NCBI GenBank assembly: GCA_028551475.1
Contig: CM052354.1
Location: 16,329,258 to 16,393,257, forward strand
Reading direction: 5' to 3'
Source: Casuarina equisetifolia
Taxonomy: Eukaryota > Streptophyta > Magnoliopsida > Fagales > Casuarinaceae
Length of the DNA stretch: 64,000 nt
In this document: piece after piece, positions 13,347 through 24,121 of the stretch
Position numbering within the stretch: position 1 is the first letter of the stretch
Layout: every line of letters begins with the position of its first letter
Made by a program: the position numbers and the translations under genes
The notes under the pieces: generated by a model
Told to the model about the DNA's origin: nothing
The model's database searches: none
The model's input: the letters and a program-made list of their open reading frames with translations, nothing else

Positions 13347-13799
13347 TGGATCAAATGGCAACTTCCACCAACGGGATAATACAAATTGAATATAGATGGT
13401 TGTAGCATCATGGGAAATAATATTAAAGGAGAAGTATTGAGAAAGCATGAGGAGAGCATCATTATGGCTTTTTCACTTAAGTTAACATCAAGGACCAATG
13501 TGGATGCCGAAGCTTATACCTTATTGGAAGGCCTCAAGATATGTCGTAAACATAATCAAATGCCCCATATAATTGAATCAAACTCCTTTCTATGGAAAAC
13601 TCCATGGAAACTAGAATATATCATTCGACAATGCCTCTCCATCATACCAACATATGCAAAAGTCCAACATATGTATTGCAAGAGAAATGTAGTTACAAAT
13701 CGTCTTGCTAATCACAAACATACAATACAAAATGTGAAATTTTTTGATTATTCTAGCTTATTGTCATGTCCATGTTTAGTAGTTTTTATGCAAGATTAG
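13347..13799 (+). pseudogene. Plant LINE-type RNase H domain fragment (RVT_3 fold), disabled
   Basis: The frame reads W-x-x-x-Q-L-P-P-T-G, then TAA at 13377-13379, then YKLNIDG. This is the usual start of RNase H-like domains found at the end of plant non-LTR retrotransposons and in related host genes. After the stop come the AFS..L....TNVDAEAYTLLEGLKIC block (DAE/ALLEGL helix) and a C-terminal part with N-R-L-A-N. The open part runs to a stop at 13799. The internal stop and loss of several core residues make it a dead fragment. A 3'-UTR-like AT-rich tail ending near AATAAAATTTGTC (about 13989) follows, as in a LINE end. Confidence 0.7.
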
Positions 13800-14043
13800 T
13801 TAGGCCTAACTAACTATAAACCATCATAGGGTTAAGCAAATATGCTGCCTAACGTATTTCATGCTTTTATTTCAAGTTTTACATAGCAGTTTGATATGTA
13901 GGGCATTTTGTCTTTTCTAAAGGTTAGGCTTATATCATTCCCTTGTACTTATCCAAGTATAATTATTATGTTCAACCTTGTTGGTATTAATAAAATTTGT
14001 CAAGATACTATTTTTTTTTAAGTGAAACCCCTAGCTAAAAAGA

Positions 14044-14517
14044 ATGAGAACTGGGGTGTGCAGCACACCCAACTTATGTGTTGATTATGAGTTCAAGGTA
14101 TGCATTAAATGCTTATTACTCCCACTTGTAGGAAGAAATAGATACGATGTACATTTCTTGAAACTCACATATACATACACTAATGAATCTAAGGAATCAC
14201 ATTGTCTAAATTGTAAAGAAAAAATAATCTCAAATAATTAGTTTTACTATTATGAAAAATGTGAGTTCACTTCTCATATCTAATGTATTCTTAGAAGAAA
14301 TCCAATTATTAAATTCGAAAGTTATGTAAAAAAGAAAGATCAAAAGCATTTAGTTACAATTTTCCAATCAATGGAAGATCATGAGAATCTAGTTATCATT
14401 CTTGTCAAATGTTAACCATGTGGATATAACATCAAGGATAGGGTGGCCCTCAAATGTAATAAGTGTAAATGTTATTTTCACATTGATTGTACTTATGACA
14501 CCAATCCTATTTCTTAT
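14044..14517 (+). pseudogene. DC1-domain (Cys/His-rich C1-like) pseudogene, 5' part, cut by a Copia element
   Basis: One frame gives CSTPNLCVDYEF..CIKCLLLP, YDVHFLKLTYT, HCLNCKEK, FYYYEKCEF and ALKCNKCKCYFHIDC. These are the CxxC/HxxC patterns of plant DC1 proteins, which bind zinc and often act in stress or defence signalling. In-frame stops occur where Trp (FYYY follows N-stop) and other residues are expected, so the copy is dead. At 14517 the frame breaks at the Copia LTR and resumes at 22302. No start or promoter is identified; this looks like an internal or 3' exon. Confidence 0.8.
14513..14517. repeat. Target-site duplication, left copy (CTTAT)
   Basis: CTTAT abuts the TG of the 5' LTR and is repeated directly after the CA of the 3' LTR at 22302-22306. 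Five base pairs is the usual Copia duplication length. Confidence 0.93.
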
Positions 14518-15174
14518 TGTTAGACTATTTACATAACTTAACTATGTGGGCTTACATTAATGGTCATTATAAACATCTTTTACTAAAATATATTAATATA
14601 ATTTTCATATGGTCTATTAAGGTGACATAAATGTTCTTATTATAACAAATATAGAGGTATTGGTATAGGCTAGTATTTACCTAATAAGACTGTGATGAGT
14701 CAGGCCTATTTGAGTAATACATAAATTATATGGTTAAGTCCTTTCCCTAGCTCTAAATTATGCACATATAAGTTATATTATATGTATGGACAATTAAGTT
14801 TTGGACTTATAATAGGCTTCTATGTATAAGTATTTACGGTTAAGTTTACGATTATATGTACAACTTTATGCATGGTTATAATGAGTCTTAAGTCAGTTAA
14901 AACAAAAGCTTATATAAGACGCCATGAACACAGTTATTGATATATAGAAAACACATCCATCCTTTTCACTCTTTCATACCTATAATGATTTAGAAATAAG
15001 TCTCATCGATCTTGTGCTCTACAAGAGAATATAAAAGGTAGATAGCCATTTTACCAAACCTATGGAGCCAAAATCAAGTTTATTCTAACATCCTTTTATT
15101 CCATTTCATGGTTTATGATAATTAAGTATGATCATTTATTACTAGACTCTTTAGAGGCCGGATTTTTACTAACA
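14518..15174 (+). repeat. 5' LTR of the Copia element
   Basis: Begins TGTTAGACTATTTACATA and ends GATTTTTACTAACA. Matches 21647-22301 along its whole length with scattered substitutions and small indels. Confidence 0.95.
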
Positions 15175-16450
15175 ATTGATCTGAATCATGAAATTTAGAA
15201 AAATGATTTGAAAATATGAGTTTTCTAAATTAAAAATGATTTTTATTTATTTTAGGTTTGTGGGTATCGTAATACCCATTTTGAACAAATTTGGCATCTA
15301 CAGGGGTCGGATCAAGAAACCAACATCGCCGTTGGTCTTGGCGTCACCGATTCTACCGGTAATCGCCATCAGAAACCAAATCAGAGGTGGGTTGTCCCGA
15401 CCCATTCGGGTCGAAATCAAATAGACCGCCGATGATCGTCTTATGGTGATCTCTGTTGGGCTGTTTGACTAGTTGGAGGTCTACTGTGTGCCGGCGCACA
15501 CTGTGGAGGTGGAATCAAGACCAGAACCGGTCTCTATGATGGTGAATCGGTCATATCGGGTTTGAACTGGCTGATATTTCAGCCTGTGCTGGTCCTAAAT
15601 CCGCCTGAACTGGTTTCCGGTTATTTTAAATCGGAAGCAATTACTGGTGGCGTGTGTAGGCGCGTGGGACGTGTTTTTGAACTCTAATTTCGACCAAATT
15701 TTTTTATTTTTGAATTTACAGGTTTTTACAACAAAATTTTAAATTCTTGAAGCATGTTTAAGTGATTATTTTAATGTTTCAAGTATTTTTTTAAAATTTT
15801 AATTATGCAATATTTATATGTTTTAATTGCATATTATAGTTATTATCTAATTGTATGGCAATGATCAGTGTATTGATATTTGTTAATATATTTTGCCATG
15901 CATAAATTAATGTTTTGTTGTATGCATGATTTATTTTTAAATGCATGCAATTATATTTAATTAGTGAAGCATTAAAAGTCATGCAATTGAGACATAAAGT
16001 GCCCTTTGTTTATAAATTTAAATTGCATAAAAGGTTATGAATGACATAAGGTTTAAATTTTGCAACATGAGAGAATTTTGTGATTTATTCAGATTGTGAT
16101 TGCCAAAGCAACATTTTCTTGATTAAATTATGAAATAACAGTCTCAATGTGGTTTGAGAATGTCTCTAATTTTGATATATAATTATTAGCCCAAAGGAAA
16201 TAATTGTGTATTAAAATTTGGAGGGATACATAATAGACATGAGGGGAAACAAACTAATCCAAGAGATCTAATCAACCCAAAGGTAGTAGATTTTGAGGAT
16301 TTGGAATGTTTTCTTGACTATTATTACGTAGTAAGTTTGTAATTATATATAATGCTTTCAGCCTAAAGTTGTTTGCATAATAATAGTTGTAAGCCTACTA
16401 TTTGTTAATTCATTGATGTTTGTTTTATTGAAATTTCAGCTACTTTCTCC
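15175..16450 (+). other. Untranslated leader of the Copia element
   Basis: About 1.28 kb between the 5' LTR and the first gag-like codons. The part at 15250-15670 is noticeably GC-rich against an AT-rich background. A 62-codon open frame at 15236-15424 shows no recognisable domain and is not called a gene. Confidence 0.6.
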
Positions 16451-17401
16451 ATCAATGGAAATACCGTCACTATTGAATTTCTTACTGGCCAAAATTTCAT
16501 CAAATGGAAAGAAAATGTATTCTTTGCCATGGAAGTTGTGAAAATTGACAAAGCCATAACTAAAGAGAAGCCAGATGCCATAACTGAAACCAGTACTAAA
16601 GAGCAGAAGCAAGCCTTAGCTCATTGGGAAAAATGTGATCGCTTATACTTATTGCTCATGAAAAGAGCAATTGTTGATCCTTTAAGGAGTGGTTTACCCA
16701 TTGGTAATACAACTAAGGAGTTTTTAGAGGCCATCATTCTGCAATATAAAGTCTCATCAAAGGCTGAGATATCCATCCTTATGAGGGAATTATTTTGGAT
16801 GAGATATGACGTAGTATGGGGAGATGTACATAGTTATATCATAAGGATGACAGAATTACAATCAAGGTTGACAACAGTGAATGTTACCTTACCAGAGGAT
16901 TGTATTGTCTATCATGCACTCAACTCTTTACCATATGAGTTTGATATGCTTAAGACTACGTACACATCTCAAAATGAGGTATGGTTTTTTAATGACTTAC
17001 TTTCCCAAGCTGCAGCTAAAGAAGATCGAATCCATAGCAAAGGAATTGCAATAGCTATGCATGTTCAAGATTCAAAAGCAAGGAGAGATAAAAGAAAAGG
17101 TAAGTTATTGCCTTCAACTCCTAAAAATCTTATATTCTCATCTAAATATGCAAGGTCCTCCAATAGAGCATTAAAAGGCGTGAATACATCCAACAAAAGA
17201 GACATTATTAAATGCTTCTTTTGCAAAAAGAAAGGTCATGCCAAGAAGGATTATGCTAAATATAAAGATTGGTTAACGAAACGTGAAAGAAAAGGTAGTA
17301 GTTCTTATGCACTAGTTTGTGAATGTAATATTTTAAAAGCACCATCTAGTACTTGGTGGCTTGATAGTGCCACAACTAACCATGTTGCTTTTACTATTTA
17401 G
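16451..17401 (+). pseudogene. Copia gag and start of protease
   Basis: The frame is open from before 16529 (a T-x-E-F-L-T-G-Q-N-F-x-K-W-K block sits upstream of the first ATG) to TAG at 17399-17401. It matches the UBN2-type Gag fold: a helical capsid region, then a zinc knuckle CFFCKKKGHAKKDY whose last Cys has become Tyr. It runs into WWLDSATTNH, the protease active-site area where DSGAT is usual; here the Gly is missing. The TAG right after cuts protease off. The lost zinc ligand and altered protease motif argue against function. Confidence 0.85.
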
Positions 17402-17667
17402 GGATTCATAAGTAAGAGGCGCCCAAATAAGGAAGAACTATAGCTCACAGTTGGGAATAATGTTAAAGCTGATGTAGAATATGTAGGAGATATTATCCTA
17501 GTTCTAGAAACTGGTCACAAAATGACTTTGTATAACACACATTTTATGTACCTTTTTTTAGACAAAATCTAGTACCCATATCTGTATTAGCAAGACATCA
17601 CTACACTTTTAAGTTTCAAAACCTTGATGTAAATATATTCCATAATACAACTCTAGTTGGTAGTTAT

Positions 17668-18540
17668 GTGTTATATGATGGATTATATAGATTGTGTCTA
17701 TCTCCTCATAATATTTATATGGTATATAACATTGAAAATGTTGTTCCCAAAAGACCTTTATCTAGAGATAAATCCTATGCCTTATGGCATAAAAGACTTG
17801 ACCATATCTCTAGAGAAAGAGTAGAAAGGTTGATAAGGTCAAACATTCTACCTACTTTTGAAGGTAATCTTGAGGTGCGTGGATTGTTGTAAAAGCAAAA
17901 TGATTAAAACAAAGAAGAAAAGTGTAGTCTATAGTTTTAACCTTTTAGAAATTATTCATACAGATATAAGTGGTCTATATAAAGCAACTTTGTGTAGAAA
18001 TTCATATTTCATCACCTTCATAGATGACTTTTCCCGATATGGTTATGTGTACTTGATTAAGGAAAAGTCCAACTCTCTTAACAAGTTTAAGGAGTATAGG
18101 ACTGAAGTTGAGAAACAATTAGGGAAAAATATAAAGGTTGTAAGATTTGATCAAGGTGGTGAGTATTATGGCAAACATGAAAATACTGGTCAATTAAAAG
18201 GCCCGTTTACCTAATAGTTATAGGATTCTGGGATAGTAGCTCAATATTCTATGCTTAGAAGCCCTTTGTAGAATGGAGTTACTGAAAGATGAAATAGAGC
18301 CTTGCTTGATATGGTTAGAACCATGATGAGTGAGAAAAACTTGCCCAATTTTTTGTGGGGTGAAGCCCTAAAGCTAGAATTATACATATTAAATCATGTT
18401 CCTTCTAAAGCTATCCCATTGACCCCTTATGAGTTATGGACAGGTAAGAAACCGAGTTTGAACCCTCTATGAGTTTGGGGGTGCCCAATAAAGGTGAAGT
18501 TATATAATCTAAATCTAGGTAAATTGGATTTAAGAACTAC
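17668..18540 (+). pseudogene. Copia pol: GAG-pre-integrase and integrase, broken
   Basis: The pre-integrase block ALWHKRLDHIS opens the recognisable part, followed in another frame by CVDCCKSKM (zinc-finger Cys pair). The integrase core shows IHTDISG and FIDDFSRYGYVYL (first catalytic Asp region), then VRFDQGGEYY (second Asp). NGVTER marks the Glu region. Stops occur after GPFT (18214), before NGVTER and after it, and a frame change lies near 17858-17890. It is a dead copy. Confidence 0.85.
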
Positions 18541-18973
18541 TTGATGCTACCTTATGGGATATCCATTTTATTCAAAAGGATATCGATTTTATAATCCTTA
18601 TGGAGGTACTAGAATTATGGAATCACAAACAACAAAGTTTCTAGAATTAGATGTAGTAGAAAGAAATGATTGTTGTCAGACCTTAATTGATAATGATATT
18701 GCTGGAACTTCATATCCTCTCTCTATTCAGTTGAATATAGAACTTAGCATAATAGACCATAGTCATGTTGTGCCGTCAATGCCTATTTCAACTGAACCTT
18801 TATAAGATCAAGATCTGATAATAGAGGTTCTTCCTTTTAGAAGATCCACTAAAGAGAGAAGACCAATTATTCATCCATACTATCTTGTCTATTTAGGGGA
18901 ACAAGAATTTGATATTGGTATTATGAAAGACCCAATGACTTATGCAGAAGCTGTTTCTAGTCCTTAACCACAA

Positions 18974-19760
18974 TTGTGGAAAGATGCGATGTATGATGAA
19001 ATCCTGTCAATGAAGCATAATGATGTTTGGGATTTAATTGAATTGCCTAAAGGATACAAGCTTATTGGTTGTAAATGGGTCTTTAAGACTAAAAGGGACT
19101 CTACTGGAAAAGTTAACATATTCAAAGCCAAATCGGTAGCCAAGAGATTCACTCAGAAAGAAGGAATAGATTATAATGAAAATTTCTCACTAGTCTCTTC
19201 TAAAGATCTTTCAAACTGATAATGACATTAGCAACTCATTTTGATATAGAGTTACACCAGATGGATGTTAAGACTACTTTTCTTAATGGAGTACTTGATA
19301 AAGAAATTTATATGTTACAACCATAAAGGCTTTGCAAAAGGTGACACACATCAGTTTGTTTGTAAACTTAAGAAGTCTATTTATGATCTCAAACAAGCTT
19401 CTCAACAATAGTATTTAAAGTTTAATGATTTCATCACATCATGTGGCTTTGTGAAAAATAAAGTAGATTGTAGCATATACACCAAGATTAGTGAGAGTAT
19501 ACCCATCTTTCTAATGTTTTATGTTAATGATATATTGCTTGTGAGCAATGATAATGGGTTACTCAATGATACTAAAAGATTGCTATCTACATAATTTGAC
19601 ATGAAAGATCTTGGTGAAGCAAATTTTGTACTTGGCATAAAAATTCAAAAAGATTGATTACACCACTTATTAAGTCTTTCTCAAAGGGCTTACATAGATC
19701 GTGTATTAAGCAGGTTTCATATGGAAGATTGCAAACCTATGAGGGTTCTAGTTCTCAAGA
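18974..19760 (+). pseudogene. Copia pol: reverse transcriptase, broken
   Basis: Typical N-terminal RT blocks are visible (WKDAMYDEILSMKHNDVWDL and GCKWVFKTKRD), then a stop at 19219 followed in the next frame by QMDVKTTFLNG. The catalytic box reads FYVNDILL, so the second Asp-position residue of YVDD is changed to Asn. Further stops interrupt the region. No active enzyme can be made. Confidence 0.87.
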
Positions 19761-19813
19761 ATGAGAAACTGAGCCGCTAATAATGTCCAAAAACTAAAAA
19801 TGAGAAAGAATAC

Positions 19814-20468
19814 ATGAAAACAGTACCTTATGCTTATGTAGTAGGTAGCATAATGTATACTCAAGTATGTACTAGGCCTGACATTGCTTTTATTATTGGT
19901 CTTCTTGGAAGATACCAGTCTAAACTAAGTCTAGATCATTGGGTTGCTGCTAAGAAAGTTTTAAGGTACTTAAAAAGAACAAGGGATTACATGTTGACTT
20001 ATAGGTATGCTAGAAACTTGCAATTAATAAATTATTCAGATTCATACTATGGAGGTTGTAAAGATGACTTAAAGTCAACATATAGTTATGTATTCCTATT
20101 AGCAAGTGGGACAATTTCCTAGAAAAGTACAAAGCATACATTGATGACTTCTTCTGCTATGCAGGTTGAATTTGTAGGTTGTTATTCAGGCCATCTAGTT
20201 AAGAAATTTGATAAAAGAATTAGCAAACTATGAGTTTGTCAATAAACCAATCCAATTGTACTGTGATAATAAGGCTGTTGTGTTATATATTAATAACAAT
20301 AACAGTATCACAGGGTTTAAACACATGGAGATAAAATACTTGACTATAAAGGAAAAAGTCAAGAATGGTGACATCTTAGTTGACTTTATTGGAACAAATG
20401 ATATGATAGCTGATCTGCTCACTAAAGGCCTCAATGTCACGATCTTAATAGATCCGTGTGGCACTTAG
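19814..20468 (+). pseudogene. Copia pol: RNase H region, broken
   Basis: The block YVVGSIMYTQVCTRPDIAF is the conserved RT/RNase H connection of Copia elements. It is followed by the SDSYYGG segment (usual SDxDWAG), and after a stop near 20122 by LYCDNKAV and a late IADLLTKG block that closes most Copia polyproteins. Stops and at least one frameshift separate the pieces. Confidence 0.85.
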
Positions 20469-20558
20469 GTCTCAGCAGAGATCTAGGTCAGCCTTCTACG
20501 CTCTCAATACACTACTTGAAAGCCACAATGAGACAATTTGGTTAATCCCGAGACAACC

Positions 20559-20910
20559 TGTTGAGAAGTTGACAAAATAAAGGGGCACGCAAAAATATAT
20601 GTCTGAATGTACATCTTTATTTAATCAAAGAATCATCTAAGTTACAAGCAACTAAGCAAACAAGCTATAAGTAACAGGACAAAGACTCTTATATACCCAA
20701 CAGGGTCACATTCTATACAAAGGGGCTATTTACATTACATCGCAGTGGAATTACAAACATAACATAACAAAGGTACAAAACATGGGCACCACCCAAGTGG
20801 GCAACCCAACACGAGGAAACTAAACAAGTAGGTCCATCCAAAGCGCAAGCGGGTAGCAGCAGGTCATGTCCTTTGTTGATAGATCCCACGGCCCGTACTA
20901 CCAATTCAAA
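20559..20910 (-). repeat. Possible inserted LTR fragment, antisense, inside the Copia element
   Basis: Read on minus, this stretch shows a TATA-like TATATAAGAGTC (plus 20686-20697) and, about 50 bp on, AATAAA signals, and it ends TTCTCAACA. That order suits an LTR (U3-R-U5). Composition differs from the AT-rich Copia 3' spacer around it. No target duplication or matching second LTR was found, so it may be a fragment or part of the host element itself. Confidence 0.4.
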
Positions 20911-21635
20911 ATATCAGTCCTTTTATATTTGATAGACATGTCGTTAGCATGGGCTTTGGAGCACCATGGGATGCTTTTGTGTAGTGGGAGTTCTTGTATT
21001 ATTATTTTAACTATTATGTATAATAGTTATTGTATACTTTTATTATGAAGTAAGTCTTTTTCGTATACATGTATAATTATCTATATTATGCTTGAATTCA
21101 TATAGTTATGTAGAATATTGGTAGTTCTATATAATAATAGACAAATATGAATGCTAAATCATACAAGTATATATAAACAAAATCTTAAGATAAGTGTAAT
21201 CTTATGTTATTGGCCAAAGGCATTGAAATTTTGGCCATAATGGAATGTCTTATAACACTATAGAACAATACTAATTACTCTGTATAAGACATATTGGTTC
21301 ATTAGAACTATACATTTTACTACCTGATGACTAATTATTAGTAAAGATAAAAATAAAGAAAATTGACTAACAATGTGGATAACATATAAAGCATCACTCT
21401 AAAGTGTTATTTAATTACTGCACTACCATGTTTGGATTCATGTCAATAGTTTTGAAAAACTTTTGTGATTATGGATGGTTCTGCTTTCGCTACTTGATTG
21501 TAATTATTGTCATAGTTTAAGGTTTTGAAATTCTATGGGATATGATCAATTTATGAGAATTGTCACTAGATTCATATATAAGGTTTAAACTATTTTTCTT
21601 AATACTTATTTTTTTTTATCCCATTAATATAGCCC

Positions 21636-21646
21636 AAGTGGGAGAT
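21636..21646 (+). other. Polypurine tract of the Copia element
   Basis: AAGTGGGAGAT lies directly before the TGTTAG of the 3' LTR, the position and composition of the plus-strand primer in Copia elements. Confidence 0.85.
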
Positions 21647-22301
21647 TGTTAGACTATTTACATAGCCTACCTATATGTGGGCTTACATCAATGGTCATTA
21701 TAAACATCTTTTACTAGGATATATTAATGTAATTTTCATATGGTCTATTAAGGTGACATAAATGTTCTTATCCATAACAAATATGGAGGTATTAGTGTAG
21801 GCTAGTATTTACCTAATATGACTGTGATGAGTCAGGCCTATTTGAGTAACATATAAATTATATGGCTAAGTCTTTTTCCTAGCTCTAAATTATGCATATA
21901 TAAGTCACATTATATGTATGGACAATTAAGTTATGGGCTTGTAAGTTTTAGGCTTATAATGGGCTTTTATGGATAAGTGTTTATGGTTATATGTACAGTT
22001 TTGTGCATGGTTATAATGAGTCTTAAGTCTGTTAAGACAAAGGCTTATATAAGATGCTGTGAACACAGTTATTGATATACAGAAAACACATCCATCATTT
22101 TCACCCTTTCATACCTACAATGACTTAGAAATAAGTTTCATCAATCTTGTGCTTTAGAAGAGAATAGGGAAGGTAGGTAGCTATTTTACCAAACCTATAG
22201 AGCCAAAATCAGGTTTGTTCTAAAATTCTATTTCATGGTTTATGATAACTAAGTATGATCATTTATTACTGGACTTTTCAGAGGCCTGATTTTTATTAAC
22301 A
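21647..22301 (+). repeat. 3' LTR of the Copia element
   Basis: Begins TGTTAGACTATTTACATAG and ends TTTTTATTAACA, followed at once by the CTTAT duplication. Partner of 14518-15174. Confidence 0.95.
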
Positions 22302-22384
22302 CTTATCACTGTCTTGATGATGAGAGTAATAGTGATTGCAGTAATATAGTGATCCATAGTAAAGTTTTTTTTTTAAGTGTTTAA
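22302..22384 (+). pseudogene. DC1-domain pseudogene, 3' part after the Copia insertion
   Basis: Directly after the 3' LTR the DC1 frame continues: when one CTTAT copy is discounted, the PISY codons before the element run on to HCLDDESNSDC, then a stop (TAA, 22382-22384). The HC pair suits a DC1 zinc ligand set. This shows the target was a DC1 reading frame and that the insertion was clean. Confidence 0.78.
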
Positions 22385-22628
22385 TGATAAAAGTGAGTAC
22401 CTCTTATCTTTTCATTGATTAAATTAATTATCATTATTTTATGTATTACAAAAAGAATGGGACAAACTTTAGTATTTCAAAAAGATTTGATTTGTTTCTT
22501 ATATATAACCTTTTACACCTAGTTGCTTGTAATTTGAGAAAAATGTTCGCCTCTGTTGACTAGAAATCCAACTTATTTCTAGCAAGTCAAATGATAACAT
22601 TGTAGCATATAGTACAAGAAAGGGAAAC

Positions 22629-23457
22629 TGATGCAGAGCAACTATGCCAACCTAGGCTAACGGCCCAGCTCATATGTTGAGTATCCTAGCAATTACATGT
22701 TTAGGTCCAAGAAGCCCAACCTTAAAGGACATCCCAAAGATTCCTTAGAAATTTTGATATGTTTAAGAATCCTAAACACTTGATGCATATCGTGATGGGC
22801 AATTGAGTGAGCTTTGGATTATAAATAGCTTGGAATGGAATAATAACAGAGAAATTCAGAAATATAAAGGGTAGAAAATATAAAGACTGGAAATAAAATA
22901 CATAAATGTAAGACAATAATTTAAGTGTAAGAATTAAAATAATTGGAATACAAAAGGCTAGAAAGTAGGGGTAAGAAATCTAAAAGGTAAAGCTTAAAGA
23001 AAAACGAAATTCAATAACTTCTTCAAAAGTACTCAAAGTTCTCGTAATGTTCTCATAATGTTATGATTACAATTGAAGGAACAATGTCTTTAAATAGACA
23101 ACTAAGCCTAGTAGTAAAAAGGTCTATAATTCATAAAACTAAAGTATAGTAGAATTCAAATTCCTAAAATTAAGAAAAAATCAAACCAACCAAATTAGGA
23201 ATAGGATCCCAACAAATTAAGGATAGCATCCTAACAAATTAAGGATATCAACAAATAAGAAATCATAGATAATTAGAACTTTGACAATTTAAGAATCATA
23301 AAATAACATAATTAAGAGTCTTAAACATATCAAAATTTTAAAAAATCTCTAAGATATCCTTTAAGGTTGGGCTTCTTGGACCCAAACATGTAATTGCTAG
23401 GACACTCAACATATGAGTTGGGCCGTTAGCTTAGATTAGCATAATTACTCCGCACTA
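22629..23457. mobile_element. Non-autonomous DNA-transposon-like element with ~145-bp terminal inverted repeats
   Basis: The left arm (22629-22775) and the reverse complement of the right arm (23312-23457) match over about 145 bp with scattered differences. Shared phrases include GCTAACGGCCCA, CTCATATGTTGAGT, CCTAGCAATTACATGTTT and TCCAAGAAGCCCAACCTTAA. GAAAC occurs on both sides (22624-22628, 23458-23462) as a possible 5-bp target duplication. The 540-bp centre is AT-rich with no coding capacity. The long arms and small size suit a Mutator-like or foldback MITE, though the usual 9-bp Mutator duplication is not seen. Confidence 0.8.
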
Positions 23458-23462
23458 GAAAC

Positions 23463-24121
23463 ATATCCCTAACCATTATAGAATAGCTTTGCTATTAACT
23501 GATATTCTTAATTTATTTCTTCTTACATTAGAAAACCTTATAGCATATTCCCTTTTGTTTTAAACAATACTTTAATAATTCTAAATAATCTCCATAATAA
23601 TTTATTTTCTTTCCTCTTAGCTTATAACATTTAAATTCATGCAATATCTTGTATCTAATTCCATTAAAAAAAATAGCAATTAGGAGATAGCATTATCCTT
23701 CTTCTAGTGGAAAGAGCTTGCTCTTACTCTTATAAACTATAGAAGGTGTCTACGAATTATACTCACTTACTCTTATCTTATGGAATCTCCAATAGTGCTT
23801 TGGCCCAAAATCTTCCTTTCTTTGGAAATACCAAGTATAATACTCGCTAAACCAATCAGGATTTAGCTAGGAAAGAAAATGACGGATAGCATGATTACAC
23901 GTGTTAAGAGGTGCGGATCAATCACGACGCTTGTGGAGCCCCCAAAACACACATAATGGCGGGAAAACAAGCGTCCTCGCGGAGGGAAACTTGTTATTAA
24001 TCATCAATTCGTCATCTTTGTTTCTCGGATTTTTAATTATTTTTTAATAAAAATCCAATTCGTATCATTCCACCCCCGGTTATATTTATCTTTCTTTCTC
24101 TGCGAGAACAGATAAACAATC
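23463..24121. other. Upstream region of POLD3
   Basis: AT-rich to about 23880, then GC-richer sequence (about 23890-24000) nearer the gene. The 40 bp before the ATG is pyrimidine-rich leader. It contains the probable promoter; no specific element is assigned. Confidence 0.45.

Larger units (their letters stand above)
14518..22301 (+). mobile_element. Copia LTR retrotransposon, full-length but coding-dead
   Basis: A 7784-bp element bounded by LTRs of 657 and 655 bp with TGTTAG...AACA ends and CTTAT target duplications. The order of domains is gag, protease, integrase, reverse transcriptase, RNase H, which defines Copia (Ty1 type). A polypurine tract (AAGTGGGAGAT, 21636-21646) precedes the 3' LTR. 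No clean tRNA primer site follows the 5' LTR: 15175-15190 is at best a decayed form of the usual initiator-Met site. The two LTRs differ at many positions, by eye on the order of one in ten, and pol has many stops, so the insertion is old. It splits a DC1 pseudogene. Confidence 0.95.
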
